A stretch of 64,000 nt of DNA from Bacteroidota bacterium. Its GTDB lineage: Bacteria > Bacteroidota > Bacteroidia > JAHEXY01. Below the pieces are notes generated by a model. The model was not told the origin of the DNA. It searched no databases and saw nothing but the letters and a program-made list of their open reading frames with translations. Shown in pieces: positions 1 through 7,374 of this stretch. Position numbers and translations under genes: made by a program. Positions within the stretch are counted from its first letter, which is position 1; every line of letters starts with the position of its first letter. Where the stretch lies: assembly GCA_023251875.1 (NCBI GenBank), contig JAHEXY010000014.1:50329-114328 (forward strand). The letters are read 5' to 3'.

Positions 1-1
1 T

Positions 2-82
2 TCATTAATGTATTTGAAAGATATTGCTCCGCAAGTTACAGGAGGCGAATTCGGCCCATTAATTTCAGTTTCCGAAAAATAA
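2..82 (+). CDS. C-terminal end of an unidentified protein (partial)
   Basis: Frame 2 is open from the window edge to a TAA at 80-82 and reads as a plausible C-terminus (YLKDIAPQVTGGEFGPLIS...SEK). The next gene starts 12 bases later on the same strand, which fits an operon. Only 26 residues are visible, so no family can be assigned and the frame itself is an inference. Confidence 0.35.
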   Translation, partial: SLMYLKDIAPQVTGGEFGPLISVSEK

Positions 83-94
83 ATATGAATTAAT

Positions 95-841
95 ATGAAA
101 ATAAAATTTCCTTTCTTTCTGTTTTTATTCGTTGTTAATTCAATATTGCTTTCTGCTCAAATAACTACTTACACAAACTTTAAATTTAATGAAGATTCAT
201 TTGATGTTTTTATAGTCAAAATAGATACGGCATCCTTAAAAAGATTCAACATAATAGAAAACAAAGAATTATTTAAAAACTCTGAATTTACCTCAAGCAT
301 TTCAAAAGGAACATCACTTTTTTCCATTAATGCAAGCATTAATGATTCGGGTTGTAATCCAATAGGGTATTGCGTAAGAAATTTTAAAGAAACCTCAGCG
401 GTTAATCTGAAGAATGGCAACGGAAATTTTTATTTAAAGCCGAATGGTGCATTATTAATCATGGAAAAAAGTGCAGTTATTTGCGAAGCTTCAAAAATTA
501 AAAATTACAATAGCATACGATTAGGCATACAGTCAGGGCCAATGTTAATATTAAATGGAGTTATAAATTCCAATTTTAATGCAAGCTCCACTAATAAAAA
601 TATACGAAGTGGTGTTGGATTTTTTACCAATGATAAAAAGGAAAGTTTTTTAATTTTTAGCACATCAGTAAATCCAATAAGCTTTTATACTTTTTCATTA
701 TTCTTTAATAAGAAATTTAATTGCGCAAATGCATTATGTTTGGAAAGTGTGAATTGTTCAATGAATTTGCCATACTTAAATAGTAGCTCATCAAAAGCAG
801 CGAATGTAATTTGTAATTATATTGTTTATCATATAAATTAA
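95..841 (+). CDS. Secreted phosphodiester glycosidase-like protein (DUF2233/NAGPA fold)
   Basis: A 248-residue protein with an N-terminal signal peptide (residues 1-22, ending LLSAQ), so probably periplasmic or surface exposed. The body has the landmarks of the phosphodiester glycosidase (NAGPA/DUF2233) family: an early SINAS segment near residue 72, KPNGALLI near 115, IQSGPMLILNG near 145, and NIRSGVGFF near 168. The family cleaves sugar phosphodiester linkages in cell-surface or storage glycans; the substrate here is unknown. Length is normal for the stand-alone bacterial form. The start follows the upstream partial gene by 12 bases. The family call rests on motif pattern only. Confidence 0.7.
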   Translation: MKIKFPFFLFLFVVNSILLSAQITTYTNFKFNEDSFDVFIVKIDTASLKRFNIIENKELFKNSEFTSSISKGTSLFSINASINDSGCNPIGYCVRNFKETSAVNLKNGNGNFYLKPNGALLIMEKSAVICEASKIKNYNSIRLGIQSGPMLILNGVINSNFNASSTNKNIRSGVGFFTNDKKESFLIFSTSVNPISFYTFSLFFNKKFNCANALCLESVNCSMNLPYLNSSSSKAANVICNYIVYHIN

Positions 842-854
842 AGTACCCTGATAT

Positions 855-1349
855 TCACTTACTTTTATTTTCTAAATAATATTTCAATAAAATCGGATTA
901 TGACAATATTTTAAATCCTGCTCATTAATGTGCTTCTTAATAAAATCATTATCAATAGGTATTCCGTAATAATAAAAGTATTTATCAGGTGGATTAGCAA
1001 AATTAGACGAGTTTTCTATCCACGTTACATCAATCACTTTATCATCTTTAATATTAAATCCATGATGAATGCATGTTTTAAATACAGGGCCATACATCAA
1101 ACCTTCAGAATATTGAATATTATTATTTAGACTTATCAATTGAGCATTATAAAAGCAATTCTGAGCGGCATGGTTTTTAATCGTTAAATATTTAGGAATT
1201 TCTTTTTCCACACTAGTCAAAAATAATCCATGCTTGCAAGTTATAAACCAATCAATAAAAGCAGGTGTAACTTCAAAATTCCATAAAGTAGAATCGTCAA
1301 ATAATTCTTTGGATGCTAAATTCTTCTTAAAATCTTCTAGATAGCCCAT
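855..1349 (-). CDS. Hypothetical protein, 164 aa
   Basis: Convergent with the preceding gene and ending 13 bases from it. No signal peptide or membrane segment is visible. The middle (residues 58-108) has CFYNAQ, an EGLMYGP stretch, a histidine-rich HHGFNI and VIDVTW. A Cys near 65, a His pair near 95 and a downstream Asp look like a papain-like or transglutaminase-like Cys-His-Asp layout seen in several uncharacterised bacterial families. That is inference from residue order only. I do not recognise a named family. Confidence 0.55.
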   Translation of the reverse strand: MGYLEDFKKNLASKELFDDSTLWNFEVTPAFIDWFITCKHGLFLTSVEKEIPKYLTIKNHAAQNCFYNAQLISLNNNIQYSEGLMYGPVFKTCIHHGFNIKDDKVIDVTWIENSSNFANPPDKYFYYYGIPIDNDFIKKHINEQDLKYCHNPILLKYYLENKSK

Positions 1350-1496
1350 ACGTGAAATTGTTAAGCAATAAAATAAATGGATTCAATTTTGGAAATTATT
1401 ATATCTGCCTTATGTTGTTCAATCATAAACTCTGATCTAATTCGATAATTTAAATTTAAAATATTTTCAAATTTTCTGTAATGACAAATGCTATTC

Positions 1497-2264
1497 CTAT
1501 TGTTCTCTTGCAATAAACCTAAGTGTGTTTAATATTTTCAATTCTACACTCAAATCATTTGTATTTTTATTATGCATAGAGAAAGCATCTCTAATTCTCT
1601 TTTCATCAGGAAGTGTTCTATTTACTGCAGGCCATTCAAGTACATATTCATCTTTTATTATTCCGGTCTTATATGGCACTTTATATTTGCAAATCAATTT
1701 TTTTTCAACTAAATATTCTATACTTGGAAGATATTTTACCTTGTTTTTCATTTCTTCGTACTGTTTGATATAAGCTTTTATTGCAGTTGCATCTACAGTA
1801 CAACCAGCCCATTCTTGTTTCGATTCCTGAATGTATGCATCAACTATACCTTTTCCAATTAATGCCTGTTGTGTAACATCTGTTTTTATTCCCATCTGCC
1901 TTTTTAAAAATGTCATTTCCCCTCTTACTATCGCACCACGCATGGGAAATCCAGCTAATGTACAGTGATTAATAACGTTTCTTACTGTTACGATTAGATT
2001 AATAAAACTTTGCATAGAATCATCATCAGTCCATAGAATTACACTATCTGAAATATTAATTGAATTGACGAGAGCATGATTTAAATCAGGAACGGCAAGT
2101 TCCTTGCCAGAGTTTTCTATAATATTGTATTTTCCTTGTGAGAGACTTAATTCTATGGAAATTGAAAAAAGATTTTGGAATTTTTTAATCAAAGTTTCAT
2201 GATCATTGTTTAAAACTAATTCTTTAAAGCCTAATATATCTATATATGCGATGAATTTGTTCAT
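1497..2264 (-). CDS. Class III nucleotidyl cyclase-like protein
   Basis: The frame opens at 2372, but the ATG at 2262-2264 is preferred because it puts FIAYIDILGFKE at the N-terminus, the usual beginning of this family. Visible cyclase-fold landmarks are the first metal-site-like aspartate (YIDILGF), the strand ISDSVILWT carrying the second acidic position, and RGAIVRGE after the central helices. These resemble the adenylate/guanylate cyclase catalytic domain used as a stand-alone unit in many bacterial accessory regions. No sensor domain, HAMP or membrane segment is present. Catalysis is not proven: the transition-state Asn/Arg pair is not obvious. It lies just outside the large inverted repeat, so it may be part of an accessory region. 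Confidence 0.55.
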   Translation of the reverse strand: MNKFIAYIDILGFKELVLNNDHETLIKKFQNLFSISIELSLSQGKYNIIENSGKELAVPDLNHALVNSINISDSVILWTDDDSMQSFINLIVTVRNVINHCTLAGFPMRGAIVRGEMTFLKRQMGIKTDVTQQALIGKGIVDAYIQESKQEWAGCTVDATAIKAYIKQYEEMKNKVKYLPSIEYLVEKKLICKYKVPYKTGIIKDEYVLEWPAVNRTLPDEKRIRDAFSMHNKNTNDLSVELKILNTLRFIAREQ

Positions 2265-2397
2265 AATTGTACACAATGACTTTAGCTGATTTTTTTGTGA
2301 AGATAGGATAGATTTTACAATCGATAAAAATGTAAAATCAAATACTTTATTCTTTTCATTGGCTGTTTTCATGAAATCATAATTTGCTTCTTTGATT

Positions 2398-3079
2398 AAT
2401 ATATTCCAACCTCACAATGCCAAATGCAGGTAAAGCGGTGTTCATTCCAGCCCAGCAAGCAAAAAATTCGCCAAGCCATTGTAGCACATTTTTATTATAT
2501 GTTTATTTTTTAAGGTATAAAAAAGAGCTACAATGCCCTTCGGGTTGCCCAGCCAACACACAAGCTAAAAGGGCAAGCTTGTCATATTTTGTTGCTTTTG
2601 CAGGGCTTTCATTCACGGCAGCCTCTTTGTCCTGCAAGCACCTTCACTCATTCCCTTCACTTCAGCCGGCAAAGCCTGGCTTTCGTTTCGGTTCATTCGT
2701 TCAGTCGCTTGCAGTCCATCGGCTGCCCATATTAGGCTCGCCTGCTTTGTCGTTCGGGCTTCGGTCAAAAAACATGGAATAATTTGATTTTTAAATTGTA
2801 TGTTTTTTGCCCTCGTGTAGTTCACTTTACTGTGCCGATCTGTTGGTATAAATGGATTTTATTATTTGGCACATTAAAGCTCCTACATAGTTTGCATACG
2901 CCCTCATTTCATTACGTTTCGCGAAAAGCTTCACTTCATTCCATTCCGGGCTTTTATGCTGCACACCCTCACTCCACTCGCAGGAGGCTCGCTGCACAAT
3001 GGCTGCAAACCGTTTCATTTCGTTACGCTGAAGCTTCACTTCATTACACTATTTGCATCCATTTTCCCACGTTTGCTCA
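2398..3079. repeat. Non-coding repeat block, outer left arm
   Basis: Richer in G+C than its surroundings and made of repeated fragments (CATTCC, GGCTTTTATGCTGCAC, TTTCATTTCGTTACG-like pieces). It is nearly identical in reverse complement to about 9790-10508. Short frames occur on both strands, including near-identical 70-codon frames in both arms. Overlapping open frames on both strands argue that the DNA, not a protein, is conserved. No function recognised. It carries no ribosome-binding or codon-use signal I can support. Confidence 0.75.
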
Positions 3080-3089
3080 TATCTTTGCA

Positions 3090-3305
3090 AAAGATGATAT
3101 TTTAGATTATCGTATTTTATTAAAACAACAATTTTTATGAGCTTAAGCAGAAAAGTAATCGGTACGCTGGCTAGACAAGTTTATTAAACTATGTTGACCT
3201 TGAGGCATCCCTTTTCTGTTTTTTCTTTCAAGTCTGAACAGTACTTAAAGATATAGAGCATCTATAATCTTGAATAATTATGAGCAAAGACAGTAAAAGA
3301 AATTA
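3090..3305 (+). ncRNA. Predicted bridge RNA of the IS110 element
   Basis: Position in the left end upstream of the transposase matches bridge RNAs of IS110-type recombinases. The donor loop is clear: outer stem 3221-3228 with 3295-3302, then GTCT 3232-3235 with AGAC 3288-3291. The inner hairpin is 3248-3257 with 3261-3271. On its 5' flank ACAGTACTT (3238-3246) matches the right end ACAGTACCT (4584-4592). On its 3' flank TATGAG (3279-3284) is complementary to CTCATA at the left junction. Upstream, CCTTGAG (3198-3204) is complementary to the unoccupied target CTCAAGG, and GTTTATT (3179-3185) resembles target GTTTGCT. RNA ends are estimated. Confidence 0.65.
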
Positions 3306-3333
3306 AGCTGATAGAATATAAAAAAAAGAAAAC

Positions 3334-4542
3334 ATGAAACATGGAAAGTATGGCTGTGGAATTGACATGGCTAAAGAAAAATTCGATGCCTGCTTAGGAC
3401 TATTCGATATTAATCAAGGGTTTACCAAAGTAAGTGTTAAGCAATTTCCAAACACATCAAAAGGCTATCTTGAATATTTGGAATGGATTAAAAAACAATG
3501 CAAATATTCTTTGCCCGTTTTTCATTTGATGGAAGCCACTGGAATTTATTATGAAAATCTTGCTTTTTACTTGTATAAAAAGAAAGAATCCGTTTCGGTT
3601 ATACTTCCAAACAAAGCCAAGAAGTACAAAGAGTCCTTAGGTTTTAAAACCAAGACCGATGGTGTAGATGCGTTAGCACTTAGCCGAATGGTTTGTGAAC
3701 AAGTGCTGACTCTTTGGCAAGCGGCCCATCCAAATCTGTACAAATTATGCTTATTTACTAGACAGTTAGAAAACGTTGTGGTACAAACTGGTTCCGTCAA
3801 CAACCAACTTGAAGCTCTTTCGTTCAGCATGTATCCAAACAAACATCTCGAGAAATTACTTAAACAACAAATCATTTTTTTTGATAAACAAAGAGAGGAA
3901 CTGCTAGAAACAATTATCAAAATAACGGAGGAAGATGAAGAATTGAAAAGAAAATTTGCCAACATATTAAAAATAAAAGGTCTTGGATTACAAGCTATCG
4001 CCACAATAATAGCAGAAACCAATGGCTTTGAATTGGTTGAGAATATATCCCAATTGGTAAGTTATGTAGGTTATGATGTAGTAGAAAATCAGTCAGGTAA
4101 TCACGTAGGCAAAACAAAAATATCAAAAAAAGGAAACAGTAGAATTAGAAGATGTTTACATTTTCCAGCACTCAATGTTGTGCGCTTTAAAGTAAAACCA
4201 TTTGTGCAATTGTATGAAAGGGTTTACAAAACAAGTAATATTAAAATGAAAGGTTATACTGCAGTTCAAAAAAAACTACTGGTGATGATATATACCCTAT
4301 GGAAAAAAGATGAAGTTTTTAATGAAAATCACTATCAAGATAAAATATCCAGAGATGATGAGAAGGAGCCTTCTTTCGTCTCTGCTTCGAAGAAGCAGCA
4401 TAAAATATCCAATGATAACGATAAAAAAAACTCTTTCATCTCTGATTTACAGAAGAAGCAAAAAAAAGTAGCTCCGGTAAAAACCGAAGCTACACAAGAT
4501 AAACATCCATCGAAGAATCGAAGTATGCCTTCTTTCGTCTGA
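3334..4542 (+). CDS. IS110-family transposase (DEDD bridge recombinase)
   Basis: A 402-residue protein with the two IS110 domains. The N-terminal RuvC-like DEDD domain begins GIDMAKEKFDAC (first Asp near residue 11), has MEATGIYYENLAFYL near 68 (Glu) and KTKTDGVDALALSRMV near 107 (Asp pair). A central coiled segment lies near 180-215. The C-terminal Tnp_20 domain has IKGLGLQAIATIIAE near 217 and SYVGYD...QSGNHVGKTKISKKGNSRIRRCL near 247-280, which contains the conserved serine region. Family enzymes insert a circular intermediate using a bridge RNA. The last ~55 residues are a lysine-rich tail with a repeated KIS-(N/R)DD-type unit and look dispensable. The gene appears intact. Confidence 0.93.
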   Translation: MKHGKYGCGIDMAKEKFDACLGLFDINQGFTKVSVKQFPNTSKGYLEYLEWIKKQCKYSLPVFHLMEATGIYYENLAFYLYKKKESVSVILPNKAKKYKESLGFKTKTDGVDALALSRMVCEQVLTLWQAAHPNLYKLCLFTRQLENVVVQTGSVNNQLEALSFSMYPNKHLEKLLKQQIIFFDKQREELLETIIKITEEDEELKRKFANILKIKGLGLQAIATIIAETNGFELVENISQLVSYVGYDVVENQSGNHVGKTKISKKGNSRIRRCLHFPALNVVRFKVKPFVQLYERVYKTSNIKMKGYTAVQKKLLVMIYTLWKKDEVFNENHYQDKISRDDEKEPSFVSASKKQHKISNDNDKKNSFISDLQKKQKKVAPVKTEATQDKHPSKNRSMPSFV

Positions 4543-4594
4543 TACAAATATAAATATTTTTGAAATAGTATTAGGTTTTTAACACAGTACCTCA

Positions 4595-4939
4595 GGGCTG
4601 TTTTACCGCTTACACACATAGCCTATTCTCTCTTCGAAAAGTATTTATCGACAAATCAGGAAAAATAAAAATACAGTATCAAATAAAAAAAATCGCAAAG
4701 TTAGTCGGGCTCACACAAGCCCACACACAACGGCTTTCAAGGTCAAGCCCTACGGGTTTTGATAAAAAAATTTACCTCCCCATCACATCAACATTATTCA
4801 ACCATTAAATTATGTCATGGATTCAGCTGACTAATTATTATTAAATTTTTTTCTCAAAAACCTTGACAGCCTTGCATAGCCCGCCAATAAAAAAGCTTTC
4901 TTTTTCTTTTTTTTCCTTTTTTTTCTTTCTCTTTTAAAA
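4595..4939. repeat. Non-coding repeat block, inner left arm
   Basis: This continues the left arm after the IS110 insertion and matches the reverse complement of about 9500-9803. It includes the stretch around TTAGTCGGGCTCACACA and a T/C-rich run with long TTTTTCTTT tracts just upstream of the DUF6943-like gene. The two arms diverge at about 4750-4860, where one has sequence not found in the other. No gene is visible. The pyrimidine-rich tract could serve as a promoter or structural element. Confidence 0.65.
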
Positions 4940-4973
4940 ATGGTTGCGGTGCACAAATTTTAAATCCATCATT

Positions 4974-5411
4974 ATGCTTAGATCAAAAATAAAATGCCAC
5001 ACGATTGGCAACAAGTATGAAAAGCCTCATTTCTTTATTTTATCGAAAGGAAGAAATGCAGGGAAACCAATGGTCGAATATTGCGCCAACTGTTATGTTT
5101 TTCTTGCAGATTCTGAAGAAGAAAAATGGCACTATTATAATTTATGTTTTGCCTTATGGCAGGGGAGGTATTTCATTCCTTTACTCGTAGGTTCTGTAAT
5201 TGAGTTTATTCGTATAGATGAATTAGCAATTTCTATTCATCATGCAAATATCAATATTTCTCAAGATCTCGAAACTTATAAGGATTATTTAGATTACTTA
5301 AAGAAGCTAAATGAGCAGAGACTTTATTTAAAACAGCAAATTGCTTTAATACATCAGGTGGGGCAAGCATTATCCTACAAAATGTTCAAAAGCAAAAAGG
5401 CCGCTCATTAA
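4974..5411 (+). CDS. DUF6943-like protein (left copy)
   Basis: An open frame begins with a TTG at 4944, but the ATG at 4974 is chosen because the right-arm copy shares it. The protein has 145 residues. Its N-terminal half has the pattern FILSKGRNAGKP...CANCYVF and then ALWQGRYFIPLLVGSVIEFIRI, which I associate with DUF6943, an uncharacterised Bacteroidota family. The C-terminal part (residues 95-135) is helical, probably coiled coil. The single CxxC pair is too little for a zinc finger alone. It converges on the small membrane genes across a shared terminator. About eight residues differ from the right copy, mostly conservative, which suggests selection on the protein. Confidence 0.7.
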   Translation: MLRSKIKCHTIGNKYEKPHFFILSKGRNAGKPMVEYCANCYVFLADSEEEKWHYYNLCFALWQGRYFIPLLVGSVIEFIRIDELAISIHHANINISQDLETYKDYLDYLKKLNEQRLYLKQQIALIHQVGQALSYKMFKSKKAAH

Positions 5412-5425
5412 TAAGAGCGACCTTT
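5396..5425. terminator. Bidirectional hairpin terminator, left arm
   Basis: Stem AAAGG-CGCTC pairs with GAGCG-CCTTT (one C/A mismatch inside) around a short loop, flanked by A and T tracts on both sides. It overlaps the stop of the DUF6943-like gene and faces the convergent small gene. The right arm keeps the same hairpin with a T-G pair at the mismatch position. Confidence 0.75.
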
Positions 5426-5443
5426 CTTTTACATTTAACGGTT

Positions 5444-5629
5444 CTAATTTTTAATCTTCCGAGTAAGCCATTTTAAAAGTAATGAAACTAAAACACTAAC
5501 TGTTGCTCCTAAAGTGGCAAGTATGATAGTTTTTAGTAAATCAGTTGACGTAATATTTACCACAGCTAAAGCTGTTCCTCCAATGGTTCCTAAAACGGTT
5601 CCATTTTCGATTGACTGATTTGTTTCCAT
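5444..5629 (-). CDS. Small membrane protein, 61 aa (left copy)
   Basis: Last gene of a three-gene operon. Residues 13-27 and 30-52 form two hydrophobic stretches (TALAVVNITSTDLLKTIILATLGATVSVLVSLLLK), followed by a basic C-terminus. The size and two-span topology resemble phage holins and small coat-like proteins, but no family is recognised. Its ATG overlaps the preceding stop by one base (TAATG), a translational-coupling arrangement. The right copy differs mainly in the basic tail, which keeps its charge. Function unknown. Confidence 0.65.
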   Translation of the reverse strand: METNQSIENGTVLGTIGGTALAVVNITSTDLLKTIILATLGATVSVLVSLLLKWLTRKIKN

Positions 5630-5865
5630 TACTCATTTGATAGATTTGGTAAATTAGTTTTCTCTCCATCAACTGTAGTTTGTGCTACGGTACTTGCTAC
5701 TGAACCGGCAACAACCATATAGCCTCCAACAGTTACAACTGCTGCAGGCAAGGCAACAGGAGAAGCAAGTATTGCTCCTCCTACCGCTGCCAATACAATA
5801 CCGACAGTACGTAATACTTTGAAGAATTTAGGAATGGGTGCTTTTATTCTTTCTACTAGTGTCAT
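5629..5865 (-). CDS. Small membrane protein, 78 aa (left copy)
   Basis: An amphipathic basic start (VERIKAPIPKFFKVLRT) precedes a long hydrophobic, Ala/Gly/Val-rich segment at residues 18-62 that could span the membrane twice. The tail is acidic and polar. Only two residues differ from the right-arm copy, so this is the most conserved protein of the cassette. It lies 26 bases downstream of the 249-aa gene. The composition resembles holins, small virion membrane proteins or bacteriocin-like peptides. None can be chosen from sequence alone. Confidence 0.65.
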   Translation of the reverse strand: MTLVERIKAPIPKFFKVLRTVGIVLAAVGGAILASPVALPAAVVTVGGYMVVAGSVASTVAQTTVDGEKTNLPNLSNE

Positions 5866-5891
5866 ATCAATTACGATTTTAAGATTAATAA

Positions 5892-6641
5892 TTAAAGGAT
5901 ATCAACAATGTTGAGTGAATTGTAGGCTCCGTTTTTCATTGAATACTGAACTGCATTCACTTCTTGAAAAAACTCAACTTGCAATAAGAATAGATCCGTT
6001 CCGGATCCACTTGGAACTGCACTAGGAGTTAAAAGAACATTTGTTGATGTTCCATCAATAGCCAGATTTACTGAACTTGATTGTTGAACATCATAAGTTC
6101 CTGCAACAAAATCTACTTTTGCCCAAGCTCCTTTCAAATTGATATGAGTAGATCCAGATGGAAATCTGATATCATTTAATGGTGCAAGAGATGGAATACT
6201 TATTTCACCGGTAGCGGTATTTACACTGTATGGTTTAAATAAGATGCTTCCTAAAATTGCTTTGATGTTGAAATCAAAACCATCTAACAAAGCTTTTGCA
6301 TCCAGACCAGCAATTGCAGTTCCAACTGTACGAGAACCTCGTACATTGGTTGTGTCAAGATTTTTAATATCTGACATTACTTTGGTTAATCGGGCAGTTA
6401 CTCGATTATCTGATGCAGTCATGAGCATAGAGCGCAATGCATCTCTCAGTAATTTACCTGAAGAAGCTGCAGCTCCAAATTCGGAACCGTTTTCACGGGT
6501 TCTGATAAAAGCATCGTCTTTTGCAATACGATCTCCATCTACTCCGCCTTTTTCACGAGCAAGATGTCCATCTTGTGTTTTGTAAAAAGAAATATCTCCG
6601 ATAGTTCCTTTTAATTTAATAATCCCTTTTTGTTGTGCCAT
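5892..6641 (-). CDS. 249-aa Bacteroidota cassette protein (left copy)
   Basis: A soluble protein without signal peptide. It opens with a conserved basic-glycine segment (KGTIGDISFYKTQDGHLAREKGG), has a helical middle (residues 55-125: SSGKLLRDALRSMLMTAS, VTARLTKVM), and a long beta-rich C-terminal half ending YNSLNIVDIL. I recall similar proteins in several Bacteroidota genomes, always as hypotheticals, often in several copies. The fold, with N-terminal arm, helical part and beta-rich end next to small membrane proteins, would fit a capsid or assembly protein. That is speculation. It is divergently transcribed from the 65-aa HTH-like gene and heads the operon. Confidence 0.7.
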   Translation of the reverse strand: MAQQKGIIKLKGTIGDISFYKTQDGHLAREKGGVDGDRIAKDDAFIRTRENGSEFGAAASSGKLLRDALRSMLMTASDNRVTARLTKVMSDIKNLDTTNVRGSRTVGTAIAGLDAKALLDGFDFNIKAILGSILFKPYSVNTATGEISIPSLAPLNDIRFPSGSTHINLKGAWAKVDFVAGTYDVQQSSSVNLAIDGTSTNVLLTPSAVPSGSGTDLFLLQVEFFQEVNAVQYSMKNGAYNSLNIVDIL

Positions 6642-6835
6642 TTTTTTATGGTTTTTAGTTTTTAATATTTGAATTTGTTGTAAACAATACTCAACCGCGG
6701 ATTGATTTTGTTTATCTATTCAAAAATATATTACACCATAATGGTTATCAAATAAGGCGTTCCGTATGTTCCGATTGCTCCTCTTTGTTCCGAATTAGCC
6801 GTAGTATTTTTAATAAGAGTAGCATAGTTTTGTAT
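6642..6835. promoter_or_regulatory. Divergent intergenic region, left cassette
   Basis: Non-coding, between the divergent 249-aa and 65-aa genes. The 20 bases next to the 249-aa start (AACTAAAAACCATAAA on the minus strand) are shared with the right arm and probably hold its leader. The remainder differs between arms. No consensus promoter is firmly seen. Confidence 0.4.
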
Positions 6836-6870
6836 ATAGATAAAGCATAGTAAGAGTATAGATAGAGTAT
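6836..6870 (+). promoter_or_regulatory. Repeated ATAGATA-type motif upstream of the 65-aa gene
   Basis: ATAGATAAAG (6836-6845) and ATAGATAGAGTAT (6858-6870) lie 13 bases before the start of the HTH-like gene. The same two motifs occur upstream of the mirror gene at 7562-7585, although the surrounding DNA has diverged. Selective conservation suggests an operator or promoter element, probably autoregulatory. Confidence 0.5.
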
Positions 6871-6882
6871 CAAACTATAAAA

Positions 6883-7080
6883 ATGCTAAACAAAAGAATC
6901 TGTATATATCCAAAAGACATCCAACTTATCACCGGTAGGACGGAAAGATATGGAAGAAAGTTATTGCAGAAAATTAGAGTGTATTTAAAAAAGGATGAGC
7001 ACTGCCTCATCACGATAAATGAGTTCTGTTCTTTTACTGGCTTACCTTTCACAGAAGTTGAAAAGTTCCTTTCAGATTAA
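6883..7080 (+). CDS. Small helix-turn-helix-like protein, 65 aa
   Basis: Opens ICIYPKDIQLITGRTERYGRKLL, a conserved Bacteroidota small-protein signature: a YPKDIQ strand or turn, a helix with TGRTERYGRKLL, then an HCLITINEFCSFTGLPFTEVEKFL segment that reads as a second helix-turn-helix. The all-helical size and basic N-terminal half suggest a DNA-binding regulator; binding is inferred. It is about half identical to the mirror gene at 7375-7563, far less than the flanking cassettes. This is the divergent partner of the 249-aa operon. A strong terminator follows. Confidence 0.65.
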   Translation: MLNKRICIYPKDIQLITGRTERYGRKLLQKIRVYLKKDEHCLITINEFCSFTGLPFTEVEKFLSD

Positions 7081-7134
7081 ACCAACGCAATAGAGGGAAA
7101 TATAAAATGTTTCCCATATGTTTCCCACAGAAGC

Positions 7135-7173
7135 AAAAAAGCCTTGTAAATCGTTGATTTACAAGGCTTTTTT
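7135..7173. terminator. Perfect 18-bp hairpin terminator beside attL
   Basis: An 18-base stem (7135-7152 with 7156-7173) with a 3-base loop GTT, A-tract on the left and T-tract on the right, so it can act on both strands. It ends 10 bases before the attachment core. In the un-integrated locus it would lie just after tRNA-Lys and was probably its terminator, while also ending the 65-aa gene. Confidence 0.85.
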
Positions 7174-7183
7174 AGCGTTATCA

Positions 7184-7198
7184 GTGATCCCGCTGGGA
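7184..7198. other. attL core of the tRNA-Lys island
   Basis: GTGATCCCGCTGGGA is identical to 35926-35940, where it forms the 3' end of tRNA-Lys. Here it is only the 15-base fragment: the sequence to the right (AATTCCG...) does not continue as tRNA. This is the distal direct repeat left by integration. Confidence 0.85.
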
Positions 7199-7256
7199 AA
7201 TTCCGAATCTTTGCAAGGCCTGTAAATATTGGTGTTTCAACAAAAACACAAAAAAA

Positions 7257-7274
7257 GGTGACCGATTAGGTTAC
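7257..7274 (+). other. Integrase arm-type site, attL side
   Basis: GGTGACCGATTAGGTTAC lies 59 bases inside the attL core. It matches GGTGACCGAATAGGTTAC at 35795-35812 with one change, on the same strand, and resembles GGTAACCGAACAGGGTTAC at 35682. Repeated sites inside both ends are typical of integrase N-terminal-domain binding. Confidence 0.65.
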
Positions 7275-7374
7275 TTGAAACTTGTATTAATTTGATTGAA
7301 TTCAATGAACTATTCTATGGGTGTAAATGTAGTTCAAACACGTAGTAAATACAAGTAAAATCATCTAAATTTTA

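Larger units (their letters stand above)
3080..4594 (+). mobile_element. IS110-family insertion sequence
   Basis: Alignment with the intact right arm fixes the ends. The uninterrupted arm reads GTTTGCTCAAGGCTG (reverse complement of about 9804-9818), whereas here GTTTGCTCA is followed by 1515 foreign bases and then CTCAGGGCTG at 4591. CTCA is present at both junctions, either a 4-bp duplication or shared core sequence. The element has a 254-base left non-coding end, one DEDD/serine transposase gene and a short right end of about 50 bases. This is the layout of the IS110 (not IS1111) subgroup. There are no terminal inverted repeats, as expected for the family. Confidence 0.9.

Noticed and set aside
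2613..2825. 70-codon frames identical in both arms (2613-2825 and 10081-10293)
   Set aside because: Long frames overlap them on the other strand, both arms are simply similar DNA, and there is no codon bias or family. Treated as part of the non-coding block.
3281..3288. TGAGCAAA as the target guide, because it is complementary to the left flank TTTGCTCA
   Set aside because: It sits in the donor loop and overlaps the TATGAG guide. The right-flank guide CCTTGAG (3198-3204) fits the established layout better. It may be a chance match.
6244..6585. 113- and 129-codon frames antisense to the 249-aa genes
   Set aside because: They mirror each other only because the sense genes are similar, and the sense genes have the better start and operon context.
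7184..7198. Possible second tRNA gene at 7184
   Set aside because: Only the 15-base 3' fragment is present. The following bases do not form T, anticodon or D stems.
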